DNA of 64,000 nucleotides from Prosopocoilus inquinatus (GCA_036172665.1 CM069870.1:62062212-62126211); one strand, 5' to 3'; positions 23,480 through 35,490 are shown, numbered from the stretch's first letter. The notes: generated by a model not told the origin, from the sequence alone. Translations and numbers: made by a program.

Positions 23480-24498
23480 TGTCGGTGACGAACTTCTCTT
23501 GCTTGGAGATGTCGGCACTGTTTCACCACTCACGGGTTGTAAGGCCGTATAGGTTTACTTTTAATTATTTGGTAGTTTTAATGAAAATCACGCAGTCTTA
23601 AAATTACTATTTATTACACAAATAAAAAGCAAATTAACACTGCACTAGATCTCCTACGACAGTAATATATACGAACTAAGGTAAAACTAAAGTAATGTAA
23701 AATAACCGAACGCAACTTGATATGTTACAAAAATTGTGTTATGTAACGTTATATGTTGCGTTACATAACTTTGTGTGTGTACGATCTACTTATGATCGAA
23801 CGTTGCGAAATGATGCGATGATTAACAATGATCAAGAAAATGATGATATGTTGTGTGTGTTACAGAATATATACTATACAAAGAGAGGGGAACATAAAGA
23901 ACAACTAAAGTGATTCACGGAAATTAATAAAATCAGGAACGTGGGTGATATGAGATGTTTTCCTAATTGTGAATAATTCGAAGAAGTTCACAAGGTGGTC
24001 GAAGGAAGCTTAATGGATTTGATAACGCACTTGATTGCTTGTGAAACTAGATGAGCGAGTGTCTTCCGCGAAGGTAAAACATGGTACTCTAATCCTTCGA
24101 TGCAGGTGTGGGACGTTTTATGCGTGTCCCACGTGTATTATCTAATACGGAGAAATTAAGAGGTATGAGATTAACAAGCAACCTGCGTTCTAACAAGGGT
24201 AGAAGCCAAAAAATGGATAAGATTTAAACTACGAGGAATCAGACACCAGATAGGTCATATTTGTTCGTAGTAAATCTGGAACTTAAGTTGTTGCACTTAA
24301 GTGATTTGATGTTCAGAGTATTCGGATAAAAAATAATAGATTATTATGTGTTAGATTAATATTAAGTGATGCGCAGAAAGGTAAAGCCAGAAATTCCAAA
24401 TGAGATTTACTCGGAAGGACTGTCCGACGATGTGAAAAACGCGTAAATATTTTTATGGTGATTAAACTAAGTATTCTATAAATGTATGAACCTAAACA
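23480..24498. mobile_element. Solo LTR, 1019 bp, TSD CATAC
   Basis: Begins TGTCGGTGACG and ends CCTAAACA, with CATAC directly repeated on both sides (23475-23479 and 24499-24503). Across the insertion the mariner 3' end continues as in the intact second copy. No internal retrotransposon domain is present, so it is a recombined solo LTR. A 5 bp duplication fits several LTR families (BEL, copia, some gypsy); family not assigned. Confidence 0.88.
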
Positions 24499-24535
24499 CA
24501 TACTGTTTCCAGAAACTTTTCCAGCAGCCCACGTA

Positions 24536-26168
24536 CGTTGTTCCATAAAAATATAACTTGATATTGTTATCTAAGAGCAACTATGATCATTATATTCCAA
24601 ATTTTATTTTAATGTTATTCTAGAAGTCTAATCTACGAATATAATTACTAAATTATCCTTACACATTTTTGATGTGTATATTTAAAGCAGAAATTCCAAT
24701 GTGCGTCCAGTGCTAAAACTCTTTCCCTAGTTTAAGGCAAAAAGTGTCAAAAACATCGAACCAATTTCTTTTTTTTCACGCCTGGCTATAAAAACAGGAA
24801 AAGGAAACAAAAACCACTCAATCCACTCGTAAACCCAGCAGCCGTATTTACAAAGAATTAACGCAAATATATTGGAAGAGCACTTATGATGATGATTCAT
24901 TGCAAGGGCACTCAGCTCAAGTGCCTCGATATTTACTACACGTGTAAACTTACATATCTATCTGCGTGTCCACATTACACTGCTTGTCAACGTGTCAAAC
25001 AGAGGGTCGTCACAAAATGGAAATTACTTCGCGGAAATAGTTCGCAGGTGCATTAAGTGAGGACAAATATTTGATTTCGCCGCCGATACACCCATCAACC
25101 GCCATCGCCGCCGCTGCCGCCCTACGCCGAAAACCAATATTAGTCGAGGGGGTGCGCCCATTTAAAAATTTTAAGCGCTCACGCCATTACGGCGCAGGAT
25201 ATAATTAAAAGTTAAAGCCCCGATCGGCGTTTTGTTGAGTCTCCATCGATTAAATGTGCTTGTTGAAAATTCAGTACACCTCGGGGGGGTTTTAAACTCA
25301 GGTCGGAATTCATAATTGATACTCTTTCGTCAAACCCAAGTAAAAAAAACCTGAAAGTGTCACAAAAGAAAATGGAAAATCGCATCATTATAAATCGCAT
25401 TGAAAGAATAACGCGCAGTGCATATTTTACGCAAATTAATTATCTCTTATCATCAAGCCTGAGACGTAGTTGGAAAAATGCCCCTCATCCTGTAGTGCGG
25501 ACAACGCTGTGTATTAGCAGGCACGTTAGTTCACCCGAGCGCTGGCATTGTCCGCTCTACAGAATGGAGGGCATTTGTTCATCTATGTCTCGGCCTTGCT
25601 TATCATCAGGCCTAGGCGCATTTTAGGTGGAAGGTTTCGTTAAATATACGAGGAACTACTAATATGCTGAAACGATCATATTCGGAAAAAGTTCTAATCT
25701 TTAACGCGTCTGCCCTGTAAAAACAAAACAATAAACCAGTCGAAGCCCGAGTAGTCTACGCGGCACGCAGTAACCACTACAGTTCTGGTCGACAGGATAT
25801 AAAAACTTGTTTACATAACCGATTCATTCCGAAATGAACTCGCATTCTTTTTGCAGTGACGGCGCTATAATTGATATGAATGAAATGTATTATGCCAGTC
25901 TTTTTAAAAGCTACATTAAAGAATTTTAGTGTTTTCATAATTATTAATTTGAAAGAAACTATAAGGGTAATTATGTTACACACTTAATATACATCAAACG
26001 GTTGCTTCTGATGCAATGACCACGAGGGTGAGAGTGCGTTGGGCATATAAGCCGTTCAGCGGCGACGTTGAAATCTACGCCGCTGCTTTGTTTATCTTTA
26101 TGCTGGTTTTTACCAGACTTCCTAGGAATGTCCGACCTTTACTTATCCTTAATTTGATTGACAGGGAA
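24536..26168. other. Unannotated intronic sequence
   Basis: No repeat border, exon or RNA recognised. Confidence 0.4.
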
Positions 26169-26297
26169 CGGAATTATATATTTTGTTCGATTAATTACAA
26201 ACGAGGCGGCAAACGTATAACGTTGCAGTGGCATGTGAATGCACACACTCTCTTTACCGCCTCGTTCGAAATAAACCGAACAAATTATATAATTCCG
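26169..26297. repeat. 129 bp inverted-repeat hairpin
   Basis: CGGAATTATATA...TTTTGTTCG...AACGAGGCGG on the left pairs with CCGCCTCGTT...CGAACAAA...TATAATTCCG on the right, giving arms of about 40 nt with internal bulges and a ~50 nt loop. It could be a small inverted-repeat transposon or a transcribed hairpin. GATTGAC flanks both sides. Confidence 0.7.
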
Positions 26298-26948
26298 CCT
26301 GTAGTGATTGACGTGTGAGTAAAATTTAAATACACAAACTCAACGCACAAATTATTGGATGTTTTGATTCTTCGATCGGCGGCTCTTGTTTTAAAGTTCA
26401 CACCTAAGTGTTAATTGGCCACAAATTGTTTTATTATTAAAACCTCAAGTTCACACGTCTGGACAAGATAATTAAAGCGATGGTTCACACCTGCAACCCA
26501 ATAAAATAGCTGCACCAAAATATTGAAAAGGTGAAAAGAAGAGATAAATTCTTCGCCCACTCACTCGGTTAAATTGAAATTGGCCTTACACCTGAGCGTA
26601 CACAGAGATAGATCACCGCCGGGGGGCGAAAAAAACAAAAAAACGTATGTGCCTCCGTAAGAAAGAACCCCTTCAGATTCACGCCGGACGGAAGAAAAGA
26701 AGTCGACTTATTTACTCCGCCAAGTATTTGCACAAGAGAGCGCCGCAACGCTCCGGATGTCGTCGGGACCGCACTGACAAAACGTCAGCTGGTGCCCGTG
26801 AAATACGGGCTGGATGCTTCCTGTTGCGGTCGGTTCATGTATTTTACAGGAACATTAAAGAGAATTACTTGCTGCGAGGAAGTTAAATCCTATTGGGTAA
26901 ATTTACATGCATTAAATAAATCATTGGTCAGGTGTTGTGTATTGGAAT

Positions 26949-27082
26949 ATTGATTATTTTTTCTGCAGGTTAATCAAATAATGTAGAATAAATTTTAAGG
27001 AACCGGAGGATAAATGATTAAATTGATTATTTTTTCTTCGGGTGAATCAAGTAATGCAGAATAAATTTTAAGGAACCGATGC
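26949..27082 (+). repeat. Two-copy 73 bp tandem duplication
   Basis: ATTGATTATTTTTTCT...AGAATAAATTTTAAGGAACC occurs at 26949 and again at 27022 with a few substitutions. Confidence 0.75.
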
Positions 27083-27750
27083 ACACAGGCGGAGTTTCAA
27101 GAAATTTTCGAAAAATCGATTTTTAAAGGTTTTTTCTGCCTATATTAAAGATGAAGGTTTAGAGGTTATACATTCAAAAGAAGACTCTTCTAAGTGCTTC
27201 TATTTTCAACTTGCGCGATGTCAAACTTTAACAACTGTTAACAATCTGACATAGTAATATTTTATACTATTTCTCCTTTCCATACTGTAAGCACCTTTGC
27301 TTAATAAACAACTACATATGTATGTTTCTAGAACCTATAGGGGATTACAAATAAAATAAACCTAAAATAAATAATATTTGTTTATACACGACAAAGATAT
27401 AGTAATTCAAAAATACGTATAATTAACACAGGTTTCTTAAGATTTATCAATTCATAAACTAAAACCACTACATTTCACGATTTCAATATTATTGTAATAC
27501 TATTGCGGAGTATTTACTCTTTTAGTACTCAAAAAATCATAACTGTCTAAAGCCGTTTCCAGAGTAATAAAACATTAAAGAAGAAAGCACTCTTTCTATT
27601 AAGAAAATACGAATGACGAATGTTTTATTTTTACTAATAATTTTTTGCGTTTTAAATGTATTTATACATTAATAACTACTAAAATGGACAGAAACTTTAT
27701 AAATTTATATAAAATCGTGGATTGTGTAACATTGTTTACCAGAATTCATA

Positions 27751-28305
27751 CACAGGGTGTGTCATGGTTGTGTACTTTCAAATTAATTTTCTTATTTTAT
27801 GGAACAGAGTAAAACTTTCTTAAGAGAAGTTGAATTGAATCTTAAAAGCTACAACCTGGAGAACTTTAATGACCTCGATCTTCAATTGTTTCGAAGCGGC
27901 ACACCTTCTTCGATTTCTTTAAACAGCTTGGTGTATTTTTTTATGGCGGATTTTAATAGACATTTGTAATATGTAAAACCCCTTATAATTTCAAGAAATA
28001 TACAAAAAATATATTGCGGTACGGTAGATCATAATATCATATAAAATGTTTTCATATCTTTATTTTTTTCACAAATAGTGTTAATTATTAGAGAAGCAAA
28101 GATATGTAAACATTTCCATGCTGTCGCAACGTAACAGTTTCTCGCATTTCTTCTAAAAATTTGACCACACCTAATACCAATAAACTTTCCACAATATTAA
28201 ATACAGATGCCAACTGTTAAAATCCGTTATAAAAATACATTCTGCTGTTTGAAAAAATTAAAGAAGACGTGATCCTTTCGAAACAATTGAAAATATGGCA
28301 CATAG
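27751..28305. repeat. Imperfect inverted repeat with ACAGGGTG-type end
   Basis: 27880-27975 (TTCAATTGTTTCGAAG, CTTCTT, GGATTTTAA) matches the reverse complement of 28200-28292. The left side starts at ACACAGGGTGTGTC, resembling the end of the 28777 element. The right border is undefined. Probably an old inverted-repeat element. Confidence 0.5.
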
Positions 28306-28776
28306 GATTTCCAAGGATTAAATAAGAAAGTCGTTTTGATATTATGTGAAAATTTATTTACTTTTTATTTTTTTACTTTTTTATCTTTTTACTTTTTTAT
28401 CTTTTCTAAAAAATCAGCACTATTGACGTTTACAAATAACAGTTATAACATATTTAATTTTTGTCTTAAGTTCATGCATAAAATATAATTGTGTACATGT
28501 GAAAACGGTGCGAAATAGCAAATCCTTAAGAGTCCTATTTCTTTGCATACAGAGGGGTTACTAGTAACATAATATTTAATAATTTTCTTCTCTGACTGTT
28601 GGTAGACATAACGAGAAAGAAAACACCTGTTGGTCGCTATCCGCATTAAAGTTACAGATTTTTGGCCACCAAAATTACGGTTTTTTCCCACTGTGCGCCG
28701 CATCTGTCTAGCGAAATATTAATAGGTATAATATCGAAATGCTATGTTATGAGCTTTTTTTCCATAAAACATCATG

Positions 28777-29351
28777 TACAGGATGTCTCAGAAATAGTAT
28801 ACGTTATTAACGCCTTTACAGTATCTGTTGCTTGCAGGTTGATAAAAATAATTCAACTGATGCACTACGAAAGCTTTTTTATTGCTGGTATTTGTATTTT
28901 TACATTGGTTACAGGTTACAGGTTTTTTTGATAGCGAACAACAATACACCCTTCCCTTCGTAATTGTTCTCGAACACTCCTTCTTTTTCTTCTCCCCCAC
29001 CGAGGGCAGCACTTGCAGCGGGTATGCACACAAATTGAACCGTTAATTGAACCAAGCACCTTTTGGCGCGCAATTTAAATTTAAAATGTTAGGCGCGAAC
29101 AGTATCAAATCGTTTTCTGAAAAGTGTTGCAAAAACTGTCATAGTTACCAGATATCCCTTAAGCTAGAAAATATCCATTATTTTTCCAAAATTAGTGCTA
29201 AAAAATATTTAAATATTTAGAAAAGAAATATTATAAATAAATAATCTGCTGAAAAGCGACCATAATAGGAAAAGTTTCTTTGGGATTTTAAAGTCAAAAT
29301 GTATGTGGTATGTGACGTAAAGGATGGACTATATTTTAGGGACATCCTGTA
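28777..29351. mobile_element. Short inverted-repeat (MITE-like) element
   Basis: Left end TACAGGATGTCTCAG, right end GGGACATCCTGTA; the first 13 bp pair with one mismatch. About 575 bp with no transposase frame. Target duplication not clear. Confidence 0.55.
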
Positions 29352-30774
29352 TTTTTGATGCAGTTGGATAAATAATTCAATGAACTATCGGATTCAAGAA
29401 AAAAGTTGGGTGCTATTATTTAAAAGAAAGGCGAAGACATCATTACTTGGAAAACAAATGACTGTCAAGAATTAATTTTTACATAGAGTTATGTACCTCC
29501 TTTTTAAAAACAAAACTTACCTGTCTGAGCATTTCTTTGAATTTTCAAGATAGAGAAATGGCGAATTTGTTTTGAGCTTATTGATAATATACAGGCTGAT
29601 ATGTTTTACTATTAAAGCCTTACTCTGTACATTAGCACGTACTAGCAACATTAACCTGTTCCAACATAGTTTACACTTATACCTTTATAAAAAAAAATGC
29701 ATAAATGTCTGATTTTGATGAATCCTGAACATAGTAATAGGAAAAACATAACTTGTTATAAAAACATATAATTTTGTAACTTAAGTATTAAATGATATTT
29801 CAAAACGACCTTATTAAAAAGAAACAAAATTATTTATAACAAATATAAGTAGCTACATTCACTTTTTGAATTCACTTCGAAAAGAGCGAACAAAAGACGC
29901 CAAAATAAACTTTTACGTTTTTCGTAAAATCAATAATATTCAGTAAATAGGAATAAACGCTTGGGCTTATTTAAACATACACTTTGTTCCTGGTTGTAAC
30001 TGGTTCTTAATGTTCATGTGATTAAAAGCAATCATGCCATTGGTGAGAATGGGATGTAGACATTTAGGAAAAAAATAAATAATTGTTGGAGTTTTGGCCA
30101 GGATTTTATGAAATTCCACCTGTGTGCGAAGGTTAAATGATAGAAGAAGGTACATTATCCCTCTGAAGGGTGGGTTACATAAAACATTTAAGCCAGGATT
30201 CAATTTAAGCCTAACTTAGAATGTCACACTCAATAAGCTGTATATCATCTCTCGGTCATAGGATTAAATTTAATTGCGACTTAAATATGTTATACAACCC
30301 ACCTTAATGTTTTCGAATTTATCAATTTAAAATGGCTTAGAATTATAACAACACTCACGAAGTTGTGGAATGAATGGTTTGAAAAAGTTGTCATAGATGG
30401 CGTCATAGAAACTAAACTCCAAGGTTGAGCTGGACTGTGTATTAGAAGGTTGCCCTGATAAACAGAGGGGACAGAGTTTGAGTATCTCGTTACGTCACGT
30501 TACGTGATAAACTCCATTGGGCATATTAACGACATTTTTGCGTTATTTGTTCAATAAGACAATAGAATTGATTTCGTTTTTAGCGAATTAAATGAAGCTT
30601 TAGGAAACAGATTAAAACTCACCCTATTTACTTCACCGTGACGGATAGAAGTTTCGTGTGACGTCATGAGTTACTTTTGCGGGGAGGAAATTTCAAACTA
30701 CATATTAAATGGAAACGAGGCAACCTGCTAGATGCAGTATCAGTTTTACCAACCTTGCTAAACTACTAAAATCA
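29352..30774. other. Unannotated intronic sequence
   Basis: No exon, repeat border or RNA recognised. Confidence 0.4.
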
Positions 30775-30941
30775 CTAGATTACCAAAGTAACGCGATAAG
30801 TAAAGCTAATGGAGCTACAATGGCGTCGTCCGGACGTTTCAATGTGACAGAAAAATTAGTACAGTATCCGATATTTTAAAATTTGGCGCCAAACTTTTTG
30901 GAGCCACAACGATGGAAGTTCGAGTTACTTTGGTAATCTAG
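30775..30941. mobile_element. 167 bp MITE with perfect 18 bp inverted ends
   Basis: CTAGATTACCAAAGTAAC at 30775 is exactly reverse-complemented at 30924-30941. The outer CTAG or its central TA may be the target duplication. The interior is non-coding. Confidence 0.8.
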
Positions 30942-32540
30942 GAACTTTATAAACTCCTTAAGACAGGAGGAAGGGATACCGTAACCACTTGGCATTTACG
31001 TAGGTACAAAATTAATTTTTATCGAATTCATTTCGCGAGAAAAGTATTACAAACATGAATAACAGGCTAATGTAAACAAGAATAAAATACGCCGAAGGCA
31101 CTACGATAGGACTGCTATCGTCATACAAGACCGACCACCCAAAACGCAGATGAATCCATTAACAAGCTGCTCACACCCTCAACCAATAATTAAAATCTAA
31201 GAATTTTCCTGGAAAAACATAAAGCATAAGAAGCCAAACTGAACATCTAGGATGGAAATTACACCCACTGATGAAAGGAAGAACCACATAAATACAGGCC
31301 TTTATGACTTCCAGGATGGTCAGGAAGTAACTCAATGAATGAGTAAGTGAAGTCACAGCTGGGGATTCCCCATGTTTAAGCAGTGTCCTTAAAGAAACAT
31401 TCTAAGTTCTAACTTTTCCGTCAGTATCCTGTTTCGGTAAGCGTAATGTCAAAATTATTGTGTAATGTTTCAATGAGTAATAAATACTTTGTTAATTTCC
31501 GTACATCTCTCTCTCCATTTCTCTCTGAAATGTATTCGAATTTATGCTAACTTGTTTTGCAATATTTTTGAATTTAATCTTTTGCCTGAAATTTTAGACG
31601 CTTGTTTAAATTAATTTTGTATTATTTGATATTTGCTTAAAAGGGAATGGCGATGGTGGAATATAGATATTTTTAACGCAATAAAAGCAAACGAAATAGG
31701 TGCAGCATAAAACATTTCTCACACACACAATTTAAAACTCGAGATAGAGGGCGGTTTTCCAAACCATAACATCAACACATAAATTCGTTCAAAAAGGCAT
31801 CAAAACTTATCAACGAAGGAAGCTTACGTACATTGAAGAAGGGAGGAACTGTTTAAAGGTTCATCGTAATTTAGCTTCATTAAAATGATTTCATGAGCAT
31901 CTTTCTCTCTTCCACCTACATAGTTGCCTGAATCACACTGTATACGTCTACACATACATATACACGCACCTACGTTTTCCTAATTTACTTAAATTTGAAA
32001 ATTTGGAAACATAAAGAGGATGAAAAAGCTACTGATGGTTTTCTCGAATATACCAAATGCAGAGAGATCTACAAGAAATTTGCACAATCTTCTTTATTAT
32101 TATTTTCAATACGTAAACATCACAGACACCTTTATGTCCGTGTTTTGCTGCTATAAAAGTATAAAATAACTTTATTCGGAATATGACACGACTGCTAACG
32201 TCTGCGAAATATTGCTCGCTGAAACGGTATAACGTTATCAAAAAGAAAGTGGGCAACAGGGTGGAGAAATAAGATGGTCTGAAATATAAAACTGTCTGAA
32301 ATTTAAATATTCGCTTTCATGTCGGGAAATATCTGGAAAAATGTGTGTGAGAGTTTGAGTGTGAGATTCGCACGTGTTCTATAAGTGAGAGATCTTTAAA
32401 AAAGCGATAAATTCCTTTTAGATGACACGTTTTATATTCTTAAAAAAAATTTAGAGTATAGGCAAAATGCATACTTAGCACTACAAAGATAAATCAAGAC
32501 TTAGTTAGCATTTGAGAAGTGCACCTGTGTTTACGTAAAG
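30942..32540. other. Unannotated intronic sequence
   Basis: No exon or repeat border recognised. A ~95 bp diverged direct duplication follows at 32545-32670 (TAAACAAGGCCACGG and TAAACAAGGCCAAGG). Confidence 0.4.
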
Positions 32541-32794
32541 AGACGCTTAATTCTTAATAATAAACAAGGCCACGGTCGAAAATGCACTCTTGCTTTATTT
32601 TCACAAAGAGTTCTTTTAATAACAGTAAACAAGGCCAAGGTGAGATATCGGGGGATGCACGCTTCAAGGTTGTTTACTTACCTTGCTCACTTTGTTATCA
32701 TAAATATAACTTTCGGTTTTTGCTTTTAACTTTTTTTTTGCTTAAATAATAAAGTCGCCCCCAGTTATTCTAAATGAGTGAAGACGATACTTAC

Positions 32795-32974
32795 CACCAA
32801 TAGATTTCCTAAAGACCCTGCGAGAATAAGGAAACAATACATGACGATGAGCAAGGAATAAGCAGGTTCTTCGACAGCTCGATTTTGGATGTAACTTGAA
32901 ACCAGGTCTGGATCCACCGAGCCACTTTTGTTGAGAATTTCTTTCTCAGTGGAATTGATGCTGAGATGTTCCAT
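32795..32974 (-). CDS. NPFR: Neuropeptide F receptor, first coding exon
   Basis: Sixty codons from ATG (context CAAACATGGAA) to a GTG|GTAAGT donor. The extracellular N-terminus has two N-glycosylation sequons (NST at residue 7, NKS at 15). The first membrane segment spans about 40-60 and ends GSLGNLLV, containing the GN of class A receptors. The phase 0 junction joins directly to IASVVRKPAMRT in the exon at 16167-16409, continuing membrane segment 1 into the first intracellular loop as in insect NPF receptors. Reading on past the donor gives only non-conserved residues before a stop, which supports the splice. The receptor would sit in the plasma membrane of neurons or gut-related cells; that location is family knowledge, not seen here. 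Confidence 0.88.
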
Positions 32975-33106
32975 GTTTGTATATTAATTTTTTTAGTGCT
33001 GGAAGTTTTCTAATCCGTCATAGTTACAGAAGACAGTAGTCTTAATTACATCGAACCAACATCCCTCTTCCTTTCAACATGTTTTCTTTATCAGCTCCTC
33101 TGGAAT
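32975..33106 (-). other. NPFR: NPFR 5' UTR segment with upstream ORF and likely acceptor
   Basis: On the minus strand ATATTGTTTCAG ends at 33107, a plausible splice acceptor, so an upstream non-coding exon is likely. The leader contains a 12-codon upstream frame (33042-33080, ATG to TAA) before the receptor ATG, which could reduce translation. Inferred only from splice-like sequence. Confidence 0.5.
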
Positions 33107-33822
33107 CTGAAACAATATTATTACAGATATAAAAGTATAAAAGATTGAGCTAATTTTTTTTTGTGTAAGAAATTCTAAGCGCGAGGGTTGTCTGAGAAGA
33201 GCCGAAATCGAAATCGAAATTAGCCTCCGGGACTTACGGCTCAAATGCCAAGGGTTTTGATATTTAGCGTCTGGAATTTTCAGAGGTAGGTACTATTATT
33301 GTAAACTGTTTAAGAGATACCTGAGCTGTTTGGATAAAGCATCGGCGGGCGTGCCGTGTGTTTATTTAATAAAGGACAAAATAAACACGGCCCCTGAATG
33401 CTTTCCATTCACTTTTGTTTTTGTGAATAGCAAGCATCTTTCAGGGACCTCGGCTCAAAGATATTTAATTAAAGAACATCGAAATTCCACGTGAAAATAA
33501 ATAAAGATTTAGTCATGGTCAGCGACGAACGGAAATTTCCATTCTCGTTTAAATTACAAGGAAAAATGAATTTAGTAGTCCTCATTGTTGGTTTCAGCTT
33601 TATTTTCACCGCAGAAATGACTATATTTCTTAAAGTAAAATAAAAATAACATATCCAACGTCTGATTTTTTGTTGAAAGTGATGGACAATTTGTATAGAC
33701 TAATAGCGTTCTCGATTGGAATGTTCTTCATTTCGTTTTAACATAATGGAATAAAACGAGATGAAGATACACTCAGTGCTCATAGTGCACCCGAATCGAA
33801 AACGCTAAAAATTTATGATAAG
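33107..33822. other. Upstream of NPFR coding exon 1
   Basis: No core promoter recognised. A small hairpin at 33350-33393 (GCCGTGTGTTTATTT against AAATAAACACGGC) is the only structure seen. Confidence 0.4.
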
Positions 33823-33964
33823 TGTTACTAAGTAGGCTGCTGTGAAATAGTATAATAATTGAAAATAACAATTATTCAGATTTTGTACTTTTCCATATGC
33901 CATTAAGTTTATCTTTTCAATAAACTAAACCACAATCTCTGCTGTTTAAAGTTGAAGAATATCA
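33823..33964 (+). repeat. Possible 5' LTR of the second copia element
   Basis: TGTTACTAAG at 33823 and AATATCA at 33964 give a TG...CA segment of 142 bp ending 3 bp before the primer site, with CAATAAAC inside. No second copy was found at the 3' end, so this is tentative. Confidence 0.35.
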
Positions 33965-33967
33965 GTA

Positions 33968-33986
33968 GGTTATGGGCCCAGCATGC
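33968..33986 (+). promoter_or_regulatory. Copia primer-binding site (initiator tRNA-Met half-molecule)
   Basis: GGTTATGGGCCCAGCATGC matches the complement of the anticodon-arm region of insect initiator tRNA-Met, the unusual internal primer used by copia elements, with one mismatch. It lies about 195 bp before the gag frame on the same strand. Confidence 0.75.
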
Positions 33987-34162
33987 TACCACTGCCCAAG
34001 TGAATACTAATTGGAGATTCAGTTAGTTAGTTTAATCGGAAACAGTTCTGGTTAAAGTGCTGATAATCCCAGGGTTCGATTGCAAGGATCCAGAAGAAAG
34101 AAAAGCGCACTGATTGATATAAAGTTAAAATTCAACGGGCATCTAAAGTTATACCTACAAAC

Positions 34163-34600
34163 ATGACGTGGAATGATCTGGCTCAAATTAAGAAGTTCAA
34201 GGGTCAGGAGGACTTTCAAACGTGGAAGTGGTACATTGTGATTATTCTTGAAGAGAAGAGCGTAGATGATGTAGTGACGGGAAAAGTTCTGAAACCAGAG
34301 GAAGGTGTAAAGAAGATTTCTCAGTGGATGCTGGCTCGACGAATTAAAGCAACAACTATCGAGGAGAAAATTGTTAGTCATTTGATGGAGCGCATTATAT
34401 CAGCTGAAATGTGAACAAAGTTACTCAATCTGTTCGAAAATACGTTCCAACAACGACTTCGAAATTTACTGCAGCAAATGATGATTTTGAAGAAGAAACC
34501 TGATTTGACAGTGTTAGATTACCTCGGTACTGTCAATCAAAAATTAGCAGAAATAAAAGCAGCAAAAGGAAATATTCATATCTGATGTATTTCTCCTCCA
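34163..34600 (+). pseudogene. Copia gag remnant
   Basis: Begins MTWNDLAQIKKFKGQEDFQT and continues with W-x-YIVIILEE and a VDDVVTGKVLKPEE-like block, the usual start of copia Gag (KFDGxNFxxWK). A stop ends the first frame at 34414; a second frame to about 34580 keeps DYLGTVNQKLAEI, the later Gag region. It is followed directly by opposite-strand sequence rather than by the copia zinc knuckle and protease. Confidence 0.75.
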
Positions 34601-35490
34601 GTAGAGCATGTGATATTGATATGCTTCTTTTCTCACTGTTCTAGTAATATCCACTTGACCTCCGAATCCGCCCTGACCATAAGCTTCACCTTCTGCCCGA
34701 ACTTGATTCCAACGAACAACGAAATCATCGTCTTCTCGTTTAGCTGCGCCTTCTCCTTCATCCTCAACATCATCTTCTCTTTCATCTTCGGCTTCACCTT
34801 CTCCTTCAACTTCAGTCGTCGCATTTCCTGTTGATCCAATACCGTCAAAATTGACATAAGTTCGTTGTAAAGCAGATGACCCGATCTTTATGTACTCGTC
34901 AGATTTATTTGAGTAAGCCCACTATCTACATCGATCAACGCAGAGAGTCGGACTTCTCCTATTGATACCTCCTTCACTAACTTCCTCTTGCTTATTTCTG
35001 TTACGGTTTCGTTGGCCCTAGTGTTCTTGACTGTGCTTGTGTACACTTCACTGCAATAGGTCCGTAACCATTACATATAAAAACTTCAGTCCTTCGTCTT
35101 TTGAAGGACATTCTGCACTCACATAGCCAATGTGACCACAGTTATAGCACCTCTTTATTTTTATTTCATTGTCTGCAATTTTTTTCTTCCTATCCTCTTT
35201 CTTTCAGCGGCTGCAATATTCTGGCTTATCGTTTTTATCTTCGTAACTTTTTGACTTACTTTTCATTTCTCGCTTCATTTCTTGAACGTCCGTTGCTCCC
35301 TTGCCACTCTGAGCTACGCAACCTCCGAGTCTGGACGCCGAGAGCTCGTGACAGGCTGGAGACGACCAAGTCTTGACTATACATTTTTGGCAGAACAGAG
35401 TAACATAGACCATAGGACGCCCCGGGGGTCTTCGATTAGATTCCGGGCTTCGAGGGTGTAAAATATCCACGCACTCATTCATGTTAACCT
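34600..35490 (-). pseudogene. Gypsy-like gag/protease fragment, opposite strand
   Basis: On the minus strand from 35482: basic residues, then KRCYNCGHIGYVSAECPSKD near 35150 (a zinc knuckle with His replaced by Tyr), then a region with YIKIGSSALQRTYVNFDGIG near 34880, which resembles the aspartic-protease flap region of some Ty3/gypsy elements. A long acidic insert rich in GEGE and EDERED separates this from later sequence. Frameshifts and stops are present. Its strand and motif type differ from the surrounding copia, so it is probably a separate inserted fragment; no LTR ends or target duplication were identified. A local inversion plus conversion is the alternative. Confidence 0.5.

Larger units (their letters stand above)
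22208..24533 (+). mobile_element. Mariner transposon split by a solo LTR
   Basis: Left end CGTGGGCTGTTGG follows TA at 22206-22207; right end CCAGCAGCCCACG precedes TA at 24534-24535. Removing the nested 1019 bp LTR and its 5 bp duplication leaves about 1302 bp, like the second copy at 60481-61772 (1292 bp). Terminal inverted repeats are about 28 bp. The left TA is also the right border of the palindromic element, so this mariner inserted exactly at that junction. Confidence 0.9.
16410..32794 (-). other. NPFR: NPFR intron, 16.4 kb, rich in transposable elements
   Basis: Bounded by a canonical GTAAGT donor after exon 1 and a pyrimidine-rich CAG acceptor before exon 2. It holds a retrozyme-related foldback, a 1.8 kb near-palindrome, a mariner with a nested solo LTR, and several short inverted-repeat elements, annotated separately. 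No other host exon was recognised within it. Confidence 0.85.

Noticed and set aside
26647..26886. 79-residue Arg-rich frame considered as a gene
   Set aside because: No recognisable domain or signal; it lies within the receptor intron and its residues reflect GC-rich local composition.
34021..34092. Possible tRNA-derived SINE head with a GGTTCGATT B-box
   Set aside because: It lies between the copia primer site and the gag frame on the same strand, no acceptor stem pairs, and no tRNA fold was found.
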